DNA of 14,884 nt from Porphyromonadaceae bacterium (GCA_905372135.1 CAJPNS010000043.1:1-14884), one strand, 5' to 3'; positions 1 through 7,970 are shown, counted from the stretch's first letter. Program-made: numbers and translations. The notes: generated by a model from the letters alone, not told the origin.

Positions 1-1094
1 CCCATAAATTTATCGTCAAAGTTGTAATTGACCGTCTGCGAATCCCAATAGAATCGGATGAATGTAGCTTTTTTCTCGTTGTCTTCAGACTGGTCGGCAG
101 TCCAGAAATATGCCTGACGCCCTTTTGCCGAATATCCATTGAAGTACTTACTTGTAGAGGTAGAGCCGAAGGGCTGAAAGTTGAGCATTGTCATGTTGTT
201 GCCCGGCTGCAGAGTGCCCCCTCCCGGATTCGGAGGAGTAGTCCATCCATCTACACTTTTAAGCAATTCGCCTGCGGTAAACGAAAACGAGAAGTCTTCG
301 TTCGGAGCAGACTGGAATGTGCTTGGCGAGATATATTCTACGAGTACGTTTATATGGTCTACTTTGGGGATAATCCATCCTTTGGGAGCCAGCGAGTCGT
401 TGCTCGAAACGGCATACCAATTGTAGAGTCCGCCCATAACGGCGAGGTTAGTAGCTTCGTCGTTGTCGTAGACAGTATAGGCAGGCGATTTCGTAGCCTC
501 CCAATCGTCTTTACTGTATCCGGTGGCTATGCTTACTCCGTTAGCGAAAGTCTTAGCTCCGAGATTTTCTCTCATCCATATCTGTTTACCTACCTTCACG
601 AGAGCATACGATTTGTGATTGTTGTTGTCGCGTTTATCTACGAGCAGATAGGGAGTCAATGTAGCTTGGCTTGCGTTGGCTATTTCGGTGTAGCTCACGG
701 TGCCATCGGCAGCAATGAATATTTTGCCCGCAAATGTTCCTGCCAAGTCGGTGCGAGTGGCTCTGCCTTTGGTCTGCTCGAAAGTGATGCTCTGATTGGC
801 ATTGCAATTGTAGCCATTGGCGAAGTCTACGGTGCCGTCGACTTTAATAGCGTAGAATACGAAAAGACGTTCGGCGCCGGTGGTGGTTACCACATATTCG
901 TAAGAGACAACACCCAAATTCCGATTTCCGTCAGAAACGATCAGTAGATTGCTGCTATTGAAAAGATTTTCCGAAAGGTTCGAAATACTCACCTGTGCAT
1001 CGACATTTGCAGAGCAGATGAAAACAAATAAAATTAATAGACTCTTAGCTATAAAAGAGCGATTGAAATGTGTGTTTAGAATAGATTTTGTCAT
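1..1094 (-). CDS. Secreted FISUMP-domain protein, 3' end cut by window edge
   Basis: The reading frame is open from the ATG at 1094 to the left edge: 364 codons, no stop seen, so the C-terminus is missing. The N-terminus looks like a signal peptide: basic residues to about 17 (NRSFIAK), a hydrophobic core LLILFVFICSA at 19-29, and a likely cleavage near VDA-Q at 33/34. The stretch around residues 170-245 matches the Fibrobacter succinogenes major paralogous (FISUMP) domain: QIWMRENL at 171-178, GGLYNWYAV at 221-229 and LAPKGWIIP at 235-243. Residues 35-165 look like a separate N-terminal module that I cannot assign. FISUMP proteins are exported and common in Bacteroidota and Fibrobacterota, but have no established biochemical role. 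A well-formed promoter lies 43 bases upstream, so this is probably a single-gene transcript. The domain call is firm; the function is unknown. Confidence 0.85.
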   Translation of the reverse strand, partial: MTKSILNTHFNRSFIAKSLLILFVFICSANVDAQVSISNLSENLFNSSNLLIVSDGNRNLGVVSYEYVVTTTGAERLFVFYAIKVDGTVDFANGYNCNANQSITFEQTKGRATRTDLAGTFAGKIFIAADGTVSYTEIANASQATLTPYLLVDKRDNNNHKSYALVKVGKQIWMRENLGAKTFANGVSIATGYSKDDWEATKSPAYTVYDNDEATNLAVMGGLYNWYAVSSNDSLAPKGWIIPKVDHINVLVEYISPSTFQSAPNEDFSFSFTAGELLKSVDGWTTPPNPGGGTLQPGNNMTMLNFQPFGSTSTSKYFNGYSAKGRQAYFWTADQSEDNEKKATFIRFYWDSQTVNYNFDDKFM

Positions 1095-1136
1095 ATAAAA
1101 AACTTATTTATTGGTTATGTTTTAAAATTACGGCTG

Positions 1137-1166
1137 CAAAACTACACAAAAACAGAGAGCCGACAA
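1137..1166 (-). promoter_or_regulatory. Bacteroidota-type promoter of the FISUMP gene
   Basis: Read on the minus strand this is TTG, 19 bases, then TAGTTTTG. It matches the Bacteroidota consensus of a -33 TTG and a -7 TAnnTTTG at the expected spacing. Transcription would start near 1130, giving a leader of about 35 bases before the ATG at 1094. With the lipoprotein promoter, it is one of the two best-matched promoters in the window. Confidence 0.65.
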
Positions 1167-1224
1167 GTCCGTAGCCATTGTTTTTCAGATATTTTGTTTA
1201 ACATTACGATACTCTAACACCGCC

Positions 1225-1241
1225 AAAACCTCGCGACGAGG
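1225..1241 (-). terminator. Possible terminator after polA
   Basis: On the minus strand, CCTCG-TCG-CGAGG (1241-1229) forms a 5-bp GC-rich hairpin followed by TTTT (1228-1225). It lies about 100 bases past the polA stop and before the FISUMP promoter, where the recG-rimM-lipB-polA strand would be expected to end. The stem and T-run are both short, so it may be weak. The rest of this 246-base gap (1095-1340) shows nothing apart from this hairpin and the FISUMP promoter. Confidence 0.4.
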
Positions 1242-1340
1242 AAAAATAATACCCGCCACTACATCTACTTTTGACAACGAATAATCATCTGTTTATCAAT
1301 AGACAAACAAAAATAAGAATAAATCGATACGGCGAGCCCG

Positions 1341-4190
1341 TCAATGAGCTTCGAGCCAGTTATGACCGATGCCGACATCTACGATGAGCGGTACTCTGAG
1401 GCTGGCGGCGGTCTCCATAGCGTGTTTGACAGACTGCCGAAACTCGTCGACCTCCTCCGTCGGTACGTTAAATACCAACTCGTCGTGTACTTGCAGCGTC
1501 ATTTGGCTTCTGTAGTTGTGGTGTCTTATTGCCTCATCGACCTTTATCATAGCTATCTTGATAATATCGGCAGCCGTGCCTTGAATAGGAGCATTTATGG
1601 CTATTCGTTCGGCGAAGCCGCGTACTCCGGCGTTTTGCGAATTGATGTCGGGCAGGTACAGCTTGCGTCCGAAGAGAGTTTGTACGAAACCGTTGCGGCG
1701 AGCCTCTTCGATGGCTTGCTCCATATATCGTTTTACGTCGGAGAACGATTCGAAATATCCGTCGATGAGAGCTGCCGCCTCCTTACGGGGTATATCGAGC
1801 CTCTCCGACAGCCCGAAAGCCGATATGCCGTAGATGATACCGAAGTTTGCGGTCTTGGCTTTTCGTCTCATATCGGCGGTAACCTCTTCGATAGGCACTT
1901 TGAATATACGCGCAGCTGTAGCGGCGTGGATATCTTGCCCCGAAGCGAAGGCGGAGAGCATATTGCGGTCGCCGCTAAGGTGTGCCATTATACGCAGCTC
2001 TACCTGCGAGTAGTCGGCAGAGAGCAAGACACAGCCAGGCTCGGCGATGAATGCTTTGCGTATCTCGCGTCCGTAGTCGTCGCGGACGGGGATATTCTGC
2101 AAGTTGGGATTCGACGAGCTGAGTCTGCCCGTAGATACTACCGTCTGGTTGAACGACGTATGTATCTTGTTTGTCTTCGGGTTGATGAGCTTGGGCAGAG
2201 CTTCGACGTAGGTGCTGAGTAGTTTCTTGAGTCCCCGATGTTCGAGTATCAATTTTATTATTGGGTGGCGGTTTCTGAGCTTTTGTAGCGTCTCTTCGTC
2301 GGTACGGTACTGTCCTGTCTTGGTCTTGGAGGGCTTCTCCACTATCCTCAGCCTCTCGAAAAGCAGTTCGCCTATCTGTTTTGGCGACGATATATTTATT
2401 GGAAGGTCTACGTAGGCGAGTATCTCTCTCTCTATCTTCTGTAACTCTCTTTTTAGTGTCTCGGCATACGAGGCGAGGGCGAAGTCGTCTATCAGTACGC
2501 CGTTGCTCTCCATCTTGGCGAGTATGGGCACAAGCGGCATCTCTATGTCGAAAAATAGGTTTTCGAGCGAACTCTCGCAGAGCTTCTGTTGGAAAATATT
2601 TTTGAGCTGTAACGTAATATCGGCATCCTCGCAGGCATAGTCTTTGAGCTTGCCGAGCTCTACCTTTCGTATGTCTTCGATGGGTTTGCCGCTCTTTTTC
2701 GTTTTGTCGTCGTCGAACAATTCTCCGAAATGAATGGTGCGATAGCCTAGAAAAACCTCTGCCATATAGTCCATATTGTGCCTCAATTCGGGCTGCAGTA
2801 GGTAATGGGCTATCATAGTGTCGAACATCCGTCCGCCGACGCCGATACCGTAGTTGCCGAGCACCGAGATATCGTACTTCATATTTTGTCCTGTCTTCTC
2901 TATGCTTGCGTCTTCGAGCAGCGGAGCGAAACGCTTCAATATCTCTTCCGTCTTTTGTTTGTCGTCGGGCAGAGCCACGTAATATGCCTTCTGCGGTTCG
3001 ACGGCAAACGACAAACCTACTATCTGTGCCTCGAACGTATCGAGCGACGTGGTCTCGGTATCGAAGCAGAAAGCACTATGGCTGCCGAGTATCTCTATCA
3101 GACGGTCTATCTCGTCGTCGGTCTGTATCAGAATATACTCGTGCCGAGTATCGTTGATAGTTTTTAGCGTAGGAATAATATCTGTCGTGTCTTTGGGGCT
3201 TTCGTTGGTGGCTTTCTGTATCGCCGATGTTTGTTCTTTGGCTTGAGTATCGAAGAGCGAACCCTGTGTATGGGAGGTCGTCTCCTGCTTCACGATGATG
3301 TCGCCGAGCTGATGTCTGTGAAGCAGAGTGCGAAATTCGAGTTCGGCGAATAGCTCTCTCATCTTGCCCGTGTCTGAGGGTTTTCGCTTTATATCTTCTA
3401 TCGAAAGGTCTATCGGTATATCGGTCTTGATTGTTGCCAAGAATCGCGACAATACTATTTGTTCTCTGTTCTGTACGACCTTTGTCTTCAATGCTCCCGT
3501 CAGTTTGTCGGTGTTGTGCAGTAGGTTGTCGATGCTGCCGAAGTCTTTTATCAGTTTTGTCGCCGTCTTCTCGCCCACACCGGGGCAACCGGGGATATTG
3601 TCCGAAGTGTCGCCCATAAGCCCCAGTAGGTCTATCATCTGTGCGGGACTATCGAGTCCGTACTTTGCTTTTATCTCCTCTACGCCGAGCACGTCGAACC
3701 CCGCCGAACCGTATCGGGGCTTGTATTGGAATATGTTCGTATCCACCAATTGGGCGTAGTCCTTGTCGGGCGTCATCATATACACGCCGAACCCTTCGCC
3801 CTGCAACCGTTTTGCCATAGTACCGATGACGTCGTCTGCCTCGTAGCCCTCCATCTCGAATATACCGATACCGTAAGCCTCGATGATACGCTTTATGTAC
3901 GGTATTGCGTTTTTTATGTCTTCGGGTGTCTTTTGTCGTTGTGCTTTGTACTCTTCGTATGTCTCGTGTCTGAATGTTTTGCCTCCGGGGTCGAAGACGA
4001 TGGCTATATATTCGGGCTTTTCGTTGCGTATGAGTTCATCGAGGATATTGACAAACCCGAAGATAGCCGATGTGTTGACTCCTTTCGAGTTTATTCTCGG
4101 ATTTTTCAGAAAAGCATAGTACGAGCGGTATATGATGGCGTATGCGTCGAGCAGGAAGACTTTGTCGTCGGTCGGTTGTACAGTAGTCAT
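1341..4190 (-). CDS. polA: DNA polymerase I with proofreading and 5' nuclease domains
   Basis: Replicative gap filling, Okazaki primer removal and excision repair synthesis. The 949 residues cover all three domains of a full Pol I. The 5' nuclease is at about 1-295 (VFLLDAYAIIYRSYYA at 11-26, EADD at 117-120, LMGDTSDNIPG at 191-201, GVGEKTA at 204-210). The 3'-5' exonuclease is at about 350-545, with its acidic residues intact: D377 and E379 in DTET, D440 in NMKYD, D524 in CEDAD, so proofreading is expected to work. The polymerase is at about 550-949: motif A LLSADYSQVELR (D726), motif B RRKAKTANFGIIYG with F783, motif C QVHDELVF (D903). The length is close to E. coli Pol I (928). It starts 9 bases after the lipB stop, so it is the last gene of a rimM-lipB-polA transcript, with any ribosome-binding sequence partly inside the end of lipB. 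Confidence 0.98.
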   Translation of the reverse strand: MTTVQPTDDKVFLLDAYAIIYRSYYAFLKNPRINSKGVNTSAIFGFVNILDELIRNEKPEYIAIVFDPGGKTFRHETYEEYKAQRQKTPEDIKNAIPYIKRIIEAYGIGIFEMEGYEADDVIGTMAKRLQGEGFGVYMMTPDKDYAQLVDTNIFQYKPRYGSAGFDVLGVEEIKAKYGLDSPAQMIDLLGLMGDTSDNIPGCPGVGEKTATKLIKDFGSIDNLLHNTDKLTGALKTKVVQNREQIVLSRFLATIKTDIPIDLSIEDIKRKPSDTGKMRELFAELEFRTLLHRHQLGDIIVKQETTSHTQGSLFDTQAKEQTSAIQKATNESPKDTTDIIPTLKTINDTRHEYILIQTDDEIDRLIEILGSHSAFCFDTETTSLDTFEAQIVGLSFAVEPQKAYYVALPDDKQKTEEILKRFAPLLEDASIEKTGQNMKYDISVLGNYGIGVGGRMFDTMIAHYLLQPELRHNMDYMAEVFLGYRTIHFGELFDDDKTKKSGKPIEDIRKVELGKLKDYACEDADITLQLKNIFQQKLCESSLENLFFDIEMPLVPILAKMESNGVLIDDFALASYAETLKRELQKIEREILAYVDLPINISSPKQIGELLFERLRIVEKPSKTKTGQYRTDEETLQKLRNRHPIIKLILEHRGLKKLLSTYVEALPKLINPKTNKIHTSFNQTVVSTGRLSSSNPNLQNIPVRDDYGREIRKAFIAEPGCVLLSADYSQVELRIMAHLSGDRNMLSAFASGQDIHAATAARIFKVPIEEVTADMRRKAKTANFGIIYGISAFGLSERLDIPRKEAAALIDGYFESFSDVKRYMEQAIEEARRNGFVQTLFGRKLYLPDINSQNAGVRGFAERIAINAPIQGTAADIIKIAMIKVDEAIRHHNYRSQMTLQVHDELVFNVPTEEVDEFRQSVKHAMETAASLRVPLIVDVGIGHNWLEAH

Positions 4191-4199
4191 AAGTGTCTT

Positions 4200-4853
4200 T
4201 TATTTGTAAAATACTTCTTCGATGTGCTTAAACAGTTTTTGCTTTACTTCGTCAATGTCAAGGCTTTTGCCGAGCTCTTTTTTCATCGATGTTACGCCCC
4301 TGTCGGTGAATCCGCAGGGATTTATCCTGCCGAAATAGCTCAGGTCGGTATTGACGTTCAGAGCAAAGCCGTGCATCGTAACGTATCGGCTGCTCCTGAC
4401 ACCGATGGCGCATATCTTGCGAGCCTTGGCAGGCAGTGCGGTATCTATCCATACGCCTGTCCCCTCGGCGGAGTGCCCGCCCTCGATGTCGTAATCGCCA
4501 AGCAACCGTATGACAGCCTCTTCGAGACGTGTGATGTACTCCCTCAGACCTATGCCGAGGCTCTCGAGGTCAAATACGGGGTAGCCTACGATCTGCCCGA
4601 AGCCGTGATACGTAATGTCTCCTCCGCGGTCGGTGCGGTAGACGGGGACAGTGCCGTCGTCGATGAGCATATTGCCTGCGTTGCCGCTCTTGCCGATGGT
4701 ATACACGTGCGGATGTTCGCAGAAAATGAGATTGTTCTCTGTCGGCAAGTTGTTTTGTTTATTATCGATTTGTCGGTCGAAAATCTCCTCCTGCCTCCGC
4801 CAAGCCTCTCGATAGTCTATCGTGCCCCAATCTGTGAGGATAATGTTTTTCAT
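4200..4853 (-). CDS. lipB: Octanoyl-ACP:protein octanoyltransferase
   Basis: Moves an octanoyl group from acyl carrier protein to lysines on lipoyl domains of 2-oxoacid dehydrogenases and the glycine cleavage H protein. This is the first step of endogenous lipoate synthesis, in the cytoplasm. The 217 residues have the usual length and signatures: CEHPHVYTIGKSGN at 45-58, RGGDITYHG at 76-84, the catalytic lysine K146 in ARKICAIGV, MHGFALNVN at 160-168, and the catalytic cysteine C180 in INPCGFTDRGVTSM. One oddity: the normally conserved proline of the YHGPGQ motif is phenylalanine here (F85, YHGFGQ). The gene lies 33 bases after rimM and 9 bases before polA on the same strand. No lipA is in the window. 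Confidence 0.96.
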   Translation of the reverse strand: MKNIILTDWGTIDYREAWRRQEEIFDRQIDNKQNNLPTENNLIFCEHPHVYTIGKSGNAGNMLIDDGTVPVYRTDRGGDITYHGFGQIVGYPVFDLESLGIGLREYITRLEEAVIRLLGDYDIEGGHSAEGTGVWIDTALPAKARKICAIGVRSSRYVTMHGFALNVNTDLSYFGRINPCGFTDRGVTSMKKELGKSLDIDEVKQKLFKHIEEVFYK

Positions 4854-4886
4854 CGTAGGGTAATGTTTTTTTAATGAGTTCGATTT

Positions 4887-5393
4887 TCAAATATCCAAAA
4901 GTCCTTCGGGCAGTTGGGTGTAGATGATTTTTTTTGTATTGTCTATCTTGGTTATGAATGCCTCCTGTGCGGGGATTAGTCTGTCGCTCACTGCCATAAG
5001 CGTATTGACGGTAGAGTCGTCTATGGCTGTTACTTTGCCTATATCGCCGTAGGTGCGGTCTACGACAGTAAAGCCTATCAGAAACGACAGTCCGTACTCT
5101 ACATCGTCTTCCCCACAGTTTATAGCCTTGTCTGTAAGAATCTCTTTGCCACACAAGAGTCGTGCCGTACGTTCGTCCGTTATCCCTTCGAGGTGCACGA
5201 ATGCAGAGAATTTGGCTCTCCCCCTGAACGAATCGATAAAAAACGGTACCAATATGCCTTCGTCTTCGATAATAAAGTATTCGGGCAGGTTATCGTCGCC
5301 GAGCACGAGCGAAAACTCACACAGAATCTCGCCTGCTATACCGTGTGGCTTTATAGTTTTGCCTATCGTGGTCAAATCGTGTCGTTCTATCAT
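4887..5393 (-). CDS. rimM: 16S rRNA processing / 30S maturation factor RimM
   Basis: Assists late assembly of the 30S subunit head, binding ribosomal protein S19 through its C-terminal PRC barrel. The 168 residues show the RimM N-terminal barrel (IGKTIKPHGIAGEI at 10-23; FRGRAKFSAFVHLEGI at 56-71; ERTARLLCGKEI at 74-85). A PRC-barrel follows from about 98, with a GDIGKVTAIDD strand at 116-126 and a C-terminal LIPAQEAFITKI at 139-150. The length is typical. In many bacteria rimM sits in an rpsP-rimM-trmD-rplS cluster; here it is first in a short run with lipB and polA. A TACATTTG box 64-71 bases upstream of the start suggests its own promoter, separate from recG. Confidence 0.95.
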   Translation of the reverse strand: MIERHDLTTIGKTIKPHGIAGEILCEFSLVLGDDNLPEYFIIEDEGILVPFFIDSFRGRAKFSAFVHLEGITDERTARLLCGKEILTDKAINCGEDDVEYGLSFLIGFTVVDRTYGDIGKVTAIDDSTVNTLMAVSDRLIPAQEAFITKIDNTKKIIYTQLPEGLLDI

Positions 5394-5456
5394 TTGCAGA
5401 AACCGTATTAATTAATTCGATACTTCGACGAGTATATCCCGCTACATTTTGCAACA

Positions 5457-5464
5457 CAAATGTA
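5457..5464 (-). promoter_or_regulatory. Probable -7 box for rimM-lipB-polA
   Basis: The minus strand reads TACATTTG, an exact TAnnTTTG match, in the 123-base gap between the recG stop and the rimM ATG. A TTG on the minus strand at 5492-5490 is 25 bases upstream, longer than the usual 19-21, so the -33 element is weak. The start would be near 5450 with a leader of about 57 bases. No convincing recG terminator is visible here, so read-through from recG is also possible. Confidence 0.45.
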
Positions 5465-5516
5465 CATCAATTTTTTGTATTAAAAGATACAATTATGCCA
5501 TGCCGCCGGTAACGCC

Positions 5517-7628
5517 TCAACTTATCTCGCTCCAATTGACCTCTTTGCGGTCGAGCTGTCTTAGGCGGTCGGCTATTATTTTATTATCGGGGGCTTCGAG
5601 TCGAGGGTCTCGGTCGAGTATCTGTTTCGCCGTATCGCGGGCAGCCTGTAATACGATACCGTCGCGGGCGAGGTTGGCTACGTGCAGTTCGAAAGGCAAT
5701 CCGCTCTGTGCCGTGCCTTCGAGTTCGCCCGGTCCACGTAGCGTAAGGTCTGCTTCGGCTATCTCGAAGCCGTTGTCGGTCTCGGTCATTATCTGCAGAC
5801 GACGTAGCGAATTGTCGGATATCTTGAAGCTCGACATCAGTATACAATAGCTTTGTTCGGCTCCGCGTCCTACTCTGCCTCGCAATTGATGTAGCTGCGA
5901 AAGCCCGAATCGTTCGGCACTCTCGATGACCATCACCGAGGCATTGGGCACATCTACGCCAACTTCGATAACGGTAGTAGACATAAGTATCCCCGTCTGT
6001 CCGCTCTTGAAGCGAGCCATACGCTCGTCTTTTTCGGCAGGGGTCATCTTGCCGTGCAAGAAATCTATCTTAATATCGGGGAAAACCTCACACATAGCGT
6101 TGTATCCGTCTTCGAGATTCTTCAGGTCGAGCTTCTCCGACTCCTGAATGAGCGGGTAGACGATGTACACTTGTGCCTTATTATCGAGGCGATGTCGTAG
6201 AAATCGGTATAGGTCTCGACGTTTATTATCATAATAATGATATGTCTTTATCGGCTTTCGCCCGGGCGGTAGCTCGTCTATGACCGATATATCGAGATTG
6301 CCGTATACGGTCATAGCCAGCGTGCGAGGTATGGGCGTAGCTGTCATTACGAGGATGTGAGGCGGTTGGATATTCTTCGCCCAGAGTTTTGCCCGCTGAG
6401 CCACACCGAAGCGATGTTGTTCGTCGATGATGACAAAGCCGAGGTTTCGGAATTTCACCTTGTCTTCTATCAGGGCGTGCGTACCGATAATTATATCGAG
6501 CTCGCCGTTTTCGAGCATACGGTGTATTTGGTCGCGGTCTTTTTTCTTTGTAGAGCCGATAAGCAGCCGCACATTTATGCCCAGCCCCTCGGTAAGACGG
6601 GCGATACCTGTGTAGTGTTGGGTGGCGAGTATCTCTGTTGGAGCCATTATACACGCTTGGAAACCATTGTCGATAGCGATAAGAGACGACAGAAGTGCCA
6701 CGATAGTCTTACCGCTACCCACGTCGCCTTGCAGCAGACGGTTCATCTGTCTGCCGCTTTTGAGGTCGGCGTGTATCTCTTTTATCACTCGTTTCTGGGC
6801 TTCGGTAAGCGTGAATGGCAGATTGTTTTTATAAAAATCATTGAAATGAATACCTACTCTGTCCATAACAAAACCCTCGGACTTCTCTTGCCGTGCGACC
6901 GACTGCCTAAGAATGCTCATCTGGATATAGAAGAGCTCTTCGAATTTCAGACGGCGGGTAGCAGCGTCGAGCAACGCCTGATTGCGTGGGATGTGCATAT
7001 TGTATATAGCCTCGCGACGCGAAATCAAGCGGTATCGCTCTATGAGATACGGCGGAAGGGTCTCGGGGATGTCCACCTCTACGTTATTGAGCAGATTAGA
7101 GATAATATCCCGAAGGGCAGAGGAGTGAAGATAATGTTTCTTCATCGTATCGGTGGTGTTGTACATCGTGCGGAAGCCTATGTCGGCACGCCGATTTTCG
7201 CCCTCGTAAGGCTCTATCTCGGGGTGCGGCATAGTGAAAACCTTGCCCCAGCGTTTGGGTTTGCCGAAGACGATATACTCCTGCCCGACACTATACTTCT
7301 GCGTAACGTACTTTTCGCCTGCAAACCAGACAAGCTCCATCGACTCACTGCCATCGGTAAAATAGCCCACAAGACGCCTCGAACGCCCCTGCCCTTTCAT
7401 CTCGAAGTCGGTGATTCGTCCGTGTAGCTGGACGTAAGGCATATTGTCCGATAACTCGGAGATACGGTAAAAACGGCGGACATCGATATATTTATACGGA
7501 AAATGCAGCAACAAATCCTCGAGGGTCTTGATGCCGAGTTCGGCAAAGAGCACCCCCGCCCTGCGTTCGCCTATCTTGGGAAGGAACTGTATCTTGCTAT
7601 CGAGCTGTACTATTGTGGGTGTCGGCAT
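5517..7628 (-). CDS. recG: ATP-dependent DNA helicase RecG
   Basis: Double-strand DNA translocase that regresses stalled forks and processes recombination intermediates. From the ATG at 7628 the protein has 703 residues, normal for RecG. The N-terminal wedge and OB fold (IQFLPKIGERRAGVL at 13-27, PYKYIDVRR) come first. Then come the helicase motifs: Walker A GDVGSGKT at 301-308, motif II DEQH at 402-405, TATPIPRTLAMT from 429, TTVIEVGVDVPNA, and motif VI QLHQLRGRVGRG ending near 589. The RecG tail RGPGELEGTAQSG is at 631-643. The frame stays open a further 201 bases upstream, but those residues resemble no RecG sequence, run through the 22-bp repeat, and lie beyond the promoter box at 7648-7655, so 7628 is preferred. 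It is divergent from the lipoprotein gene and followed on the same strand by rimM. Confidence 0.97.
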   Translation of the reverse strand: MPTPTIVQLDSKIQFLPKIGERRAGVLFAELGIKTLEDLLLHFPYKYIDVRRFYRISELSDNMPYVQLHGRITDFEMKGQGRSRRLVGYFTDGSESMELVWFAGEKYVTQKYSVGQEYIVFGKPKRWGKVFTMPHPEIEPYEGENRRADIGFRTMYNTTDTMKKHYLHSSALRDIISNLLNNVEVDIPETLPPYLIERYRLISRREAIYNMHIPRNQALLDAATRRLKFEELFYIQMSILRQSVARQEKSEGFVMDRVGIHFNDFYKNNLPFTLTEAQKRVIKEIHADLKSGRQMNRLLQGDVGSGKTIVALLSSLIAIDNGFQACIMAPTEILATQHYTGIARLTEGLGINVRLLIGSTKKKDRDQIHRMLENGELDIIIGTHALIEDKVKFRNLGFVIIDEQHRFGVAQRAKLWAKNIQPPHILVMTATPIPRTLAMTVYGNLDISVIDELPPGRKPIKTYHYYDNKRRDLYRFLRHRLDNKAQVYIVYPLIQESEKLDLKNLEDGYNAMCEVFPDIKIDFLHGKMTPAEKDERMARFKSGQTGILMSTTVIEVGVDVPNASVMVIESAERFGLSQLHQLRGRVGRGAEQSYCILMSSFKISDNSLRRLQIMTETDNGFEIAEADLTLRGPGELEGTAQSGLPFELHVANLARDGIVLQAARDTAKQILDRDPRLEAPDNKIIADRLRQLDRKEVNWSEIS

Positions 7629-7640
7629 ATTTTTTCTCTC

Positions 7641-7669
7641 GTCGGCACAAAGGTAACAAATATTTTTCG
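7641..7669. repeat. Direct repeat copy 1 (recG-proximal)
   Basis: This copy begins GTCGGCACAAAGGTAACAAA and runs on through TATTTTTCG. It matches 7971-7996 except for an extra CA and one extra T, over 26-29 bases and in the same orientation, about 330 bases apart. It contains the recG -7 box (TACCTTTG on the minus strand). The match extends well beyond the promoter consensus, so it looks like a duplication and not chance. Confidence 0.75.
7648..7655 (-). promoter_or_regulatory. Probable -7 box of recG
   Basis: The minus strand reads TACCTTTG, an exact TAnnTTTG match, ending 20 bases before the recG ATG at 7628. That implies a very short leader of about 10-15 bases. The -33 position holds no TTG; instead it falls inside the palindrome at 7666-7680. 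The position of this box is the main evidence for starting recG at 7628. Confidence 0.5.
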
Positions 7670-7680
7670 CACGCTGCGAA
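7666..7680. promoter_or_regulatory. Perfect palindrome over the recG -33 region
   Basis: TTCGCA-CGC-TGCGAA is a perfect 6-bp inverted repeat around a 3-base centre, starting 11 bases upstream of the recG -7 box and covering the place where -33 would lie. It could be an operator for a dimeric regulator or a small hairpin. Neither is shown. Confidence 0.35.
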
Positions 7681-7767
7681 CACCTCTTTTTCGGGTAGAA
7701 AATATTGCTTTTTTTACGGCAAAAAAACATCTTTGCAAACGATTGGACACGAGGAGTTTCGGGAAAC

Positions 7768-7877
7768 ATCATTACGGTCGAAAAAAACGTCCTATCGTTT
7801 TTCCCAAAATGTCCTATCGTTTTCGCCAAAACATCCTATCGTTTTTCCTGAAACGTCCTATCGTTTTATTTTTTGAT
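7768..7877. repeat. 22-bp tandem repeat (minisatellite-like)
   Basis: The 12-mer TCCTATCGTTTT occurs exactly at 7790, 7812, 7834 and 7856, a strict 22-bp period. The 10 bases between cores are similar but not identical (for example TCCCAAAATG, CGCCAAAACA, TCCTGAAACG). The fourth unit keeps only the core. The bases just left of 7790 (GAAACATCATTACG) look like a decayed extra unit. Twenty-two bases is about two helical turns, so every core faces the same side of the DNA. It is not a CRISPR: the core and interval are too short. It lies 160-250 bases upstream of the recG start and has no gene of its own. Confidence 0.85.
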
Positions 7878-7970
7878 TGTTTATTGCTTTCGGGATGTTA
7901 CAACCGTTATTTTTACACCTTTTACGTCCTTTTTCATTTGCTACCATTAAATAGGATAGTTCCTTGCGTT

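Noticed and set aside
354..947. Plus-strand open frame of 197 codons at the left end
   Set aside because: Shadow of the minus-strand FISUMP gene, which has a signal peptide, a domain match and a promoter.
1291..1308. GTTTATC/GACAAAC hairpin as a polA terminator
   Set aside because: The stem is A/T-rich with a wobble pair and has no T-run on the minus strand; the hairpin at 1229-1241 fits better.
3726..4874. Long plus-strand open frame (382 codons) opposite polA and lipB
   Set aside because: It lies antisense to two firmly identified genes, has no recognisable domain, and is explained by codon bias in the real genes.
6357..7427. Long plus-strand open frame (356 codons) opposite recG
   Set aside because: Antisense shadow of recG with no domain, promoter or leader of its own.
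7629..7829. In-frame 67-residue N-terminal extension of RecG from an ATG at 7829
   Set aside because: The extra residues resemble no RecG, run through the 22-bp repeat and the palindrome, and lie upstream of the likely recG promoter box at 7648-7655.
7790..7870. CRISPR array
   Set aside because: The conserved part is 12 bp with 10-bp similar intervals, far too short for repeats and spacers, and no cas gene is present.
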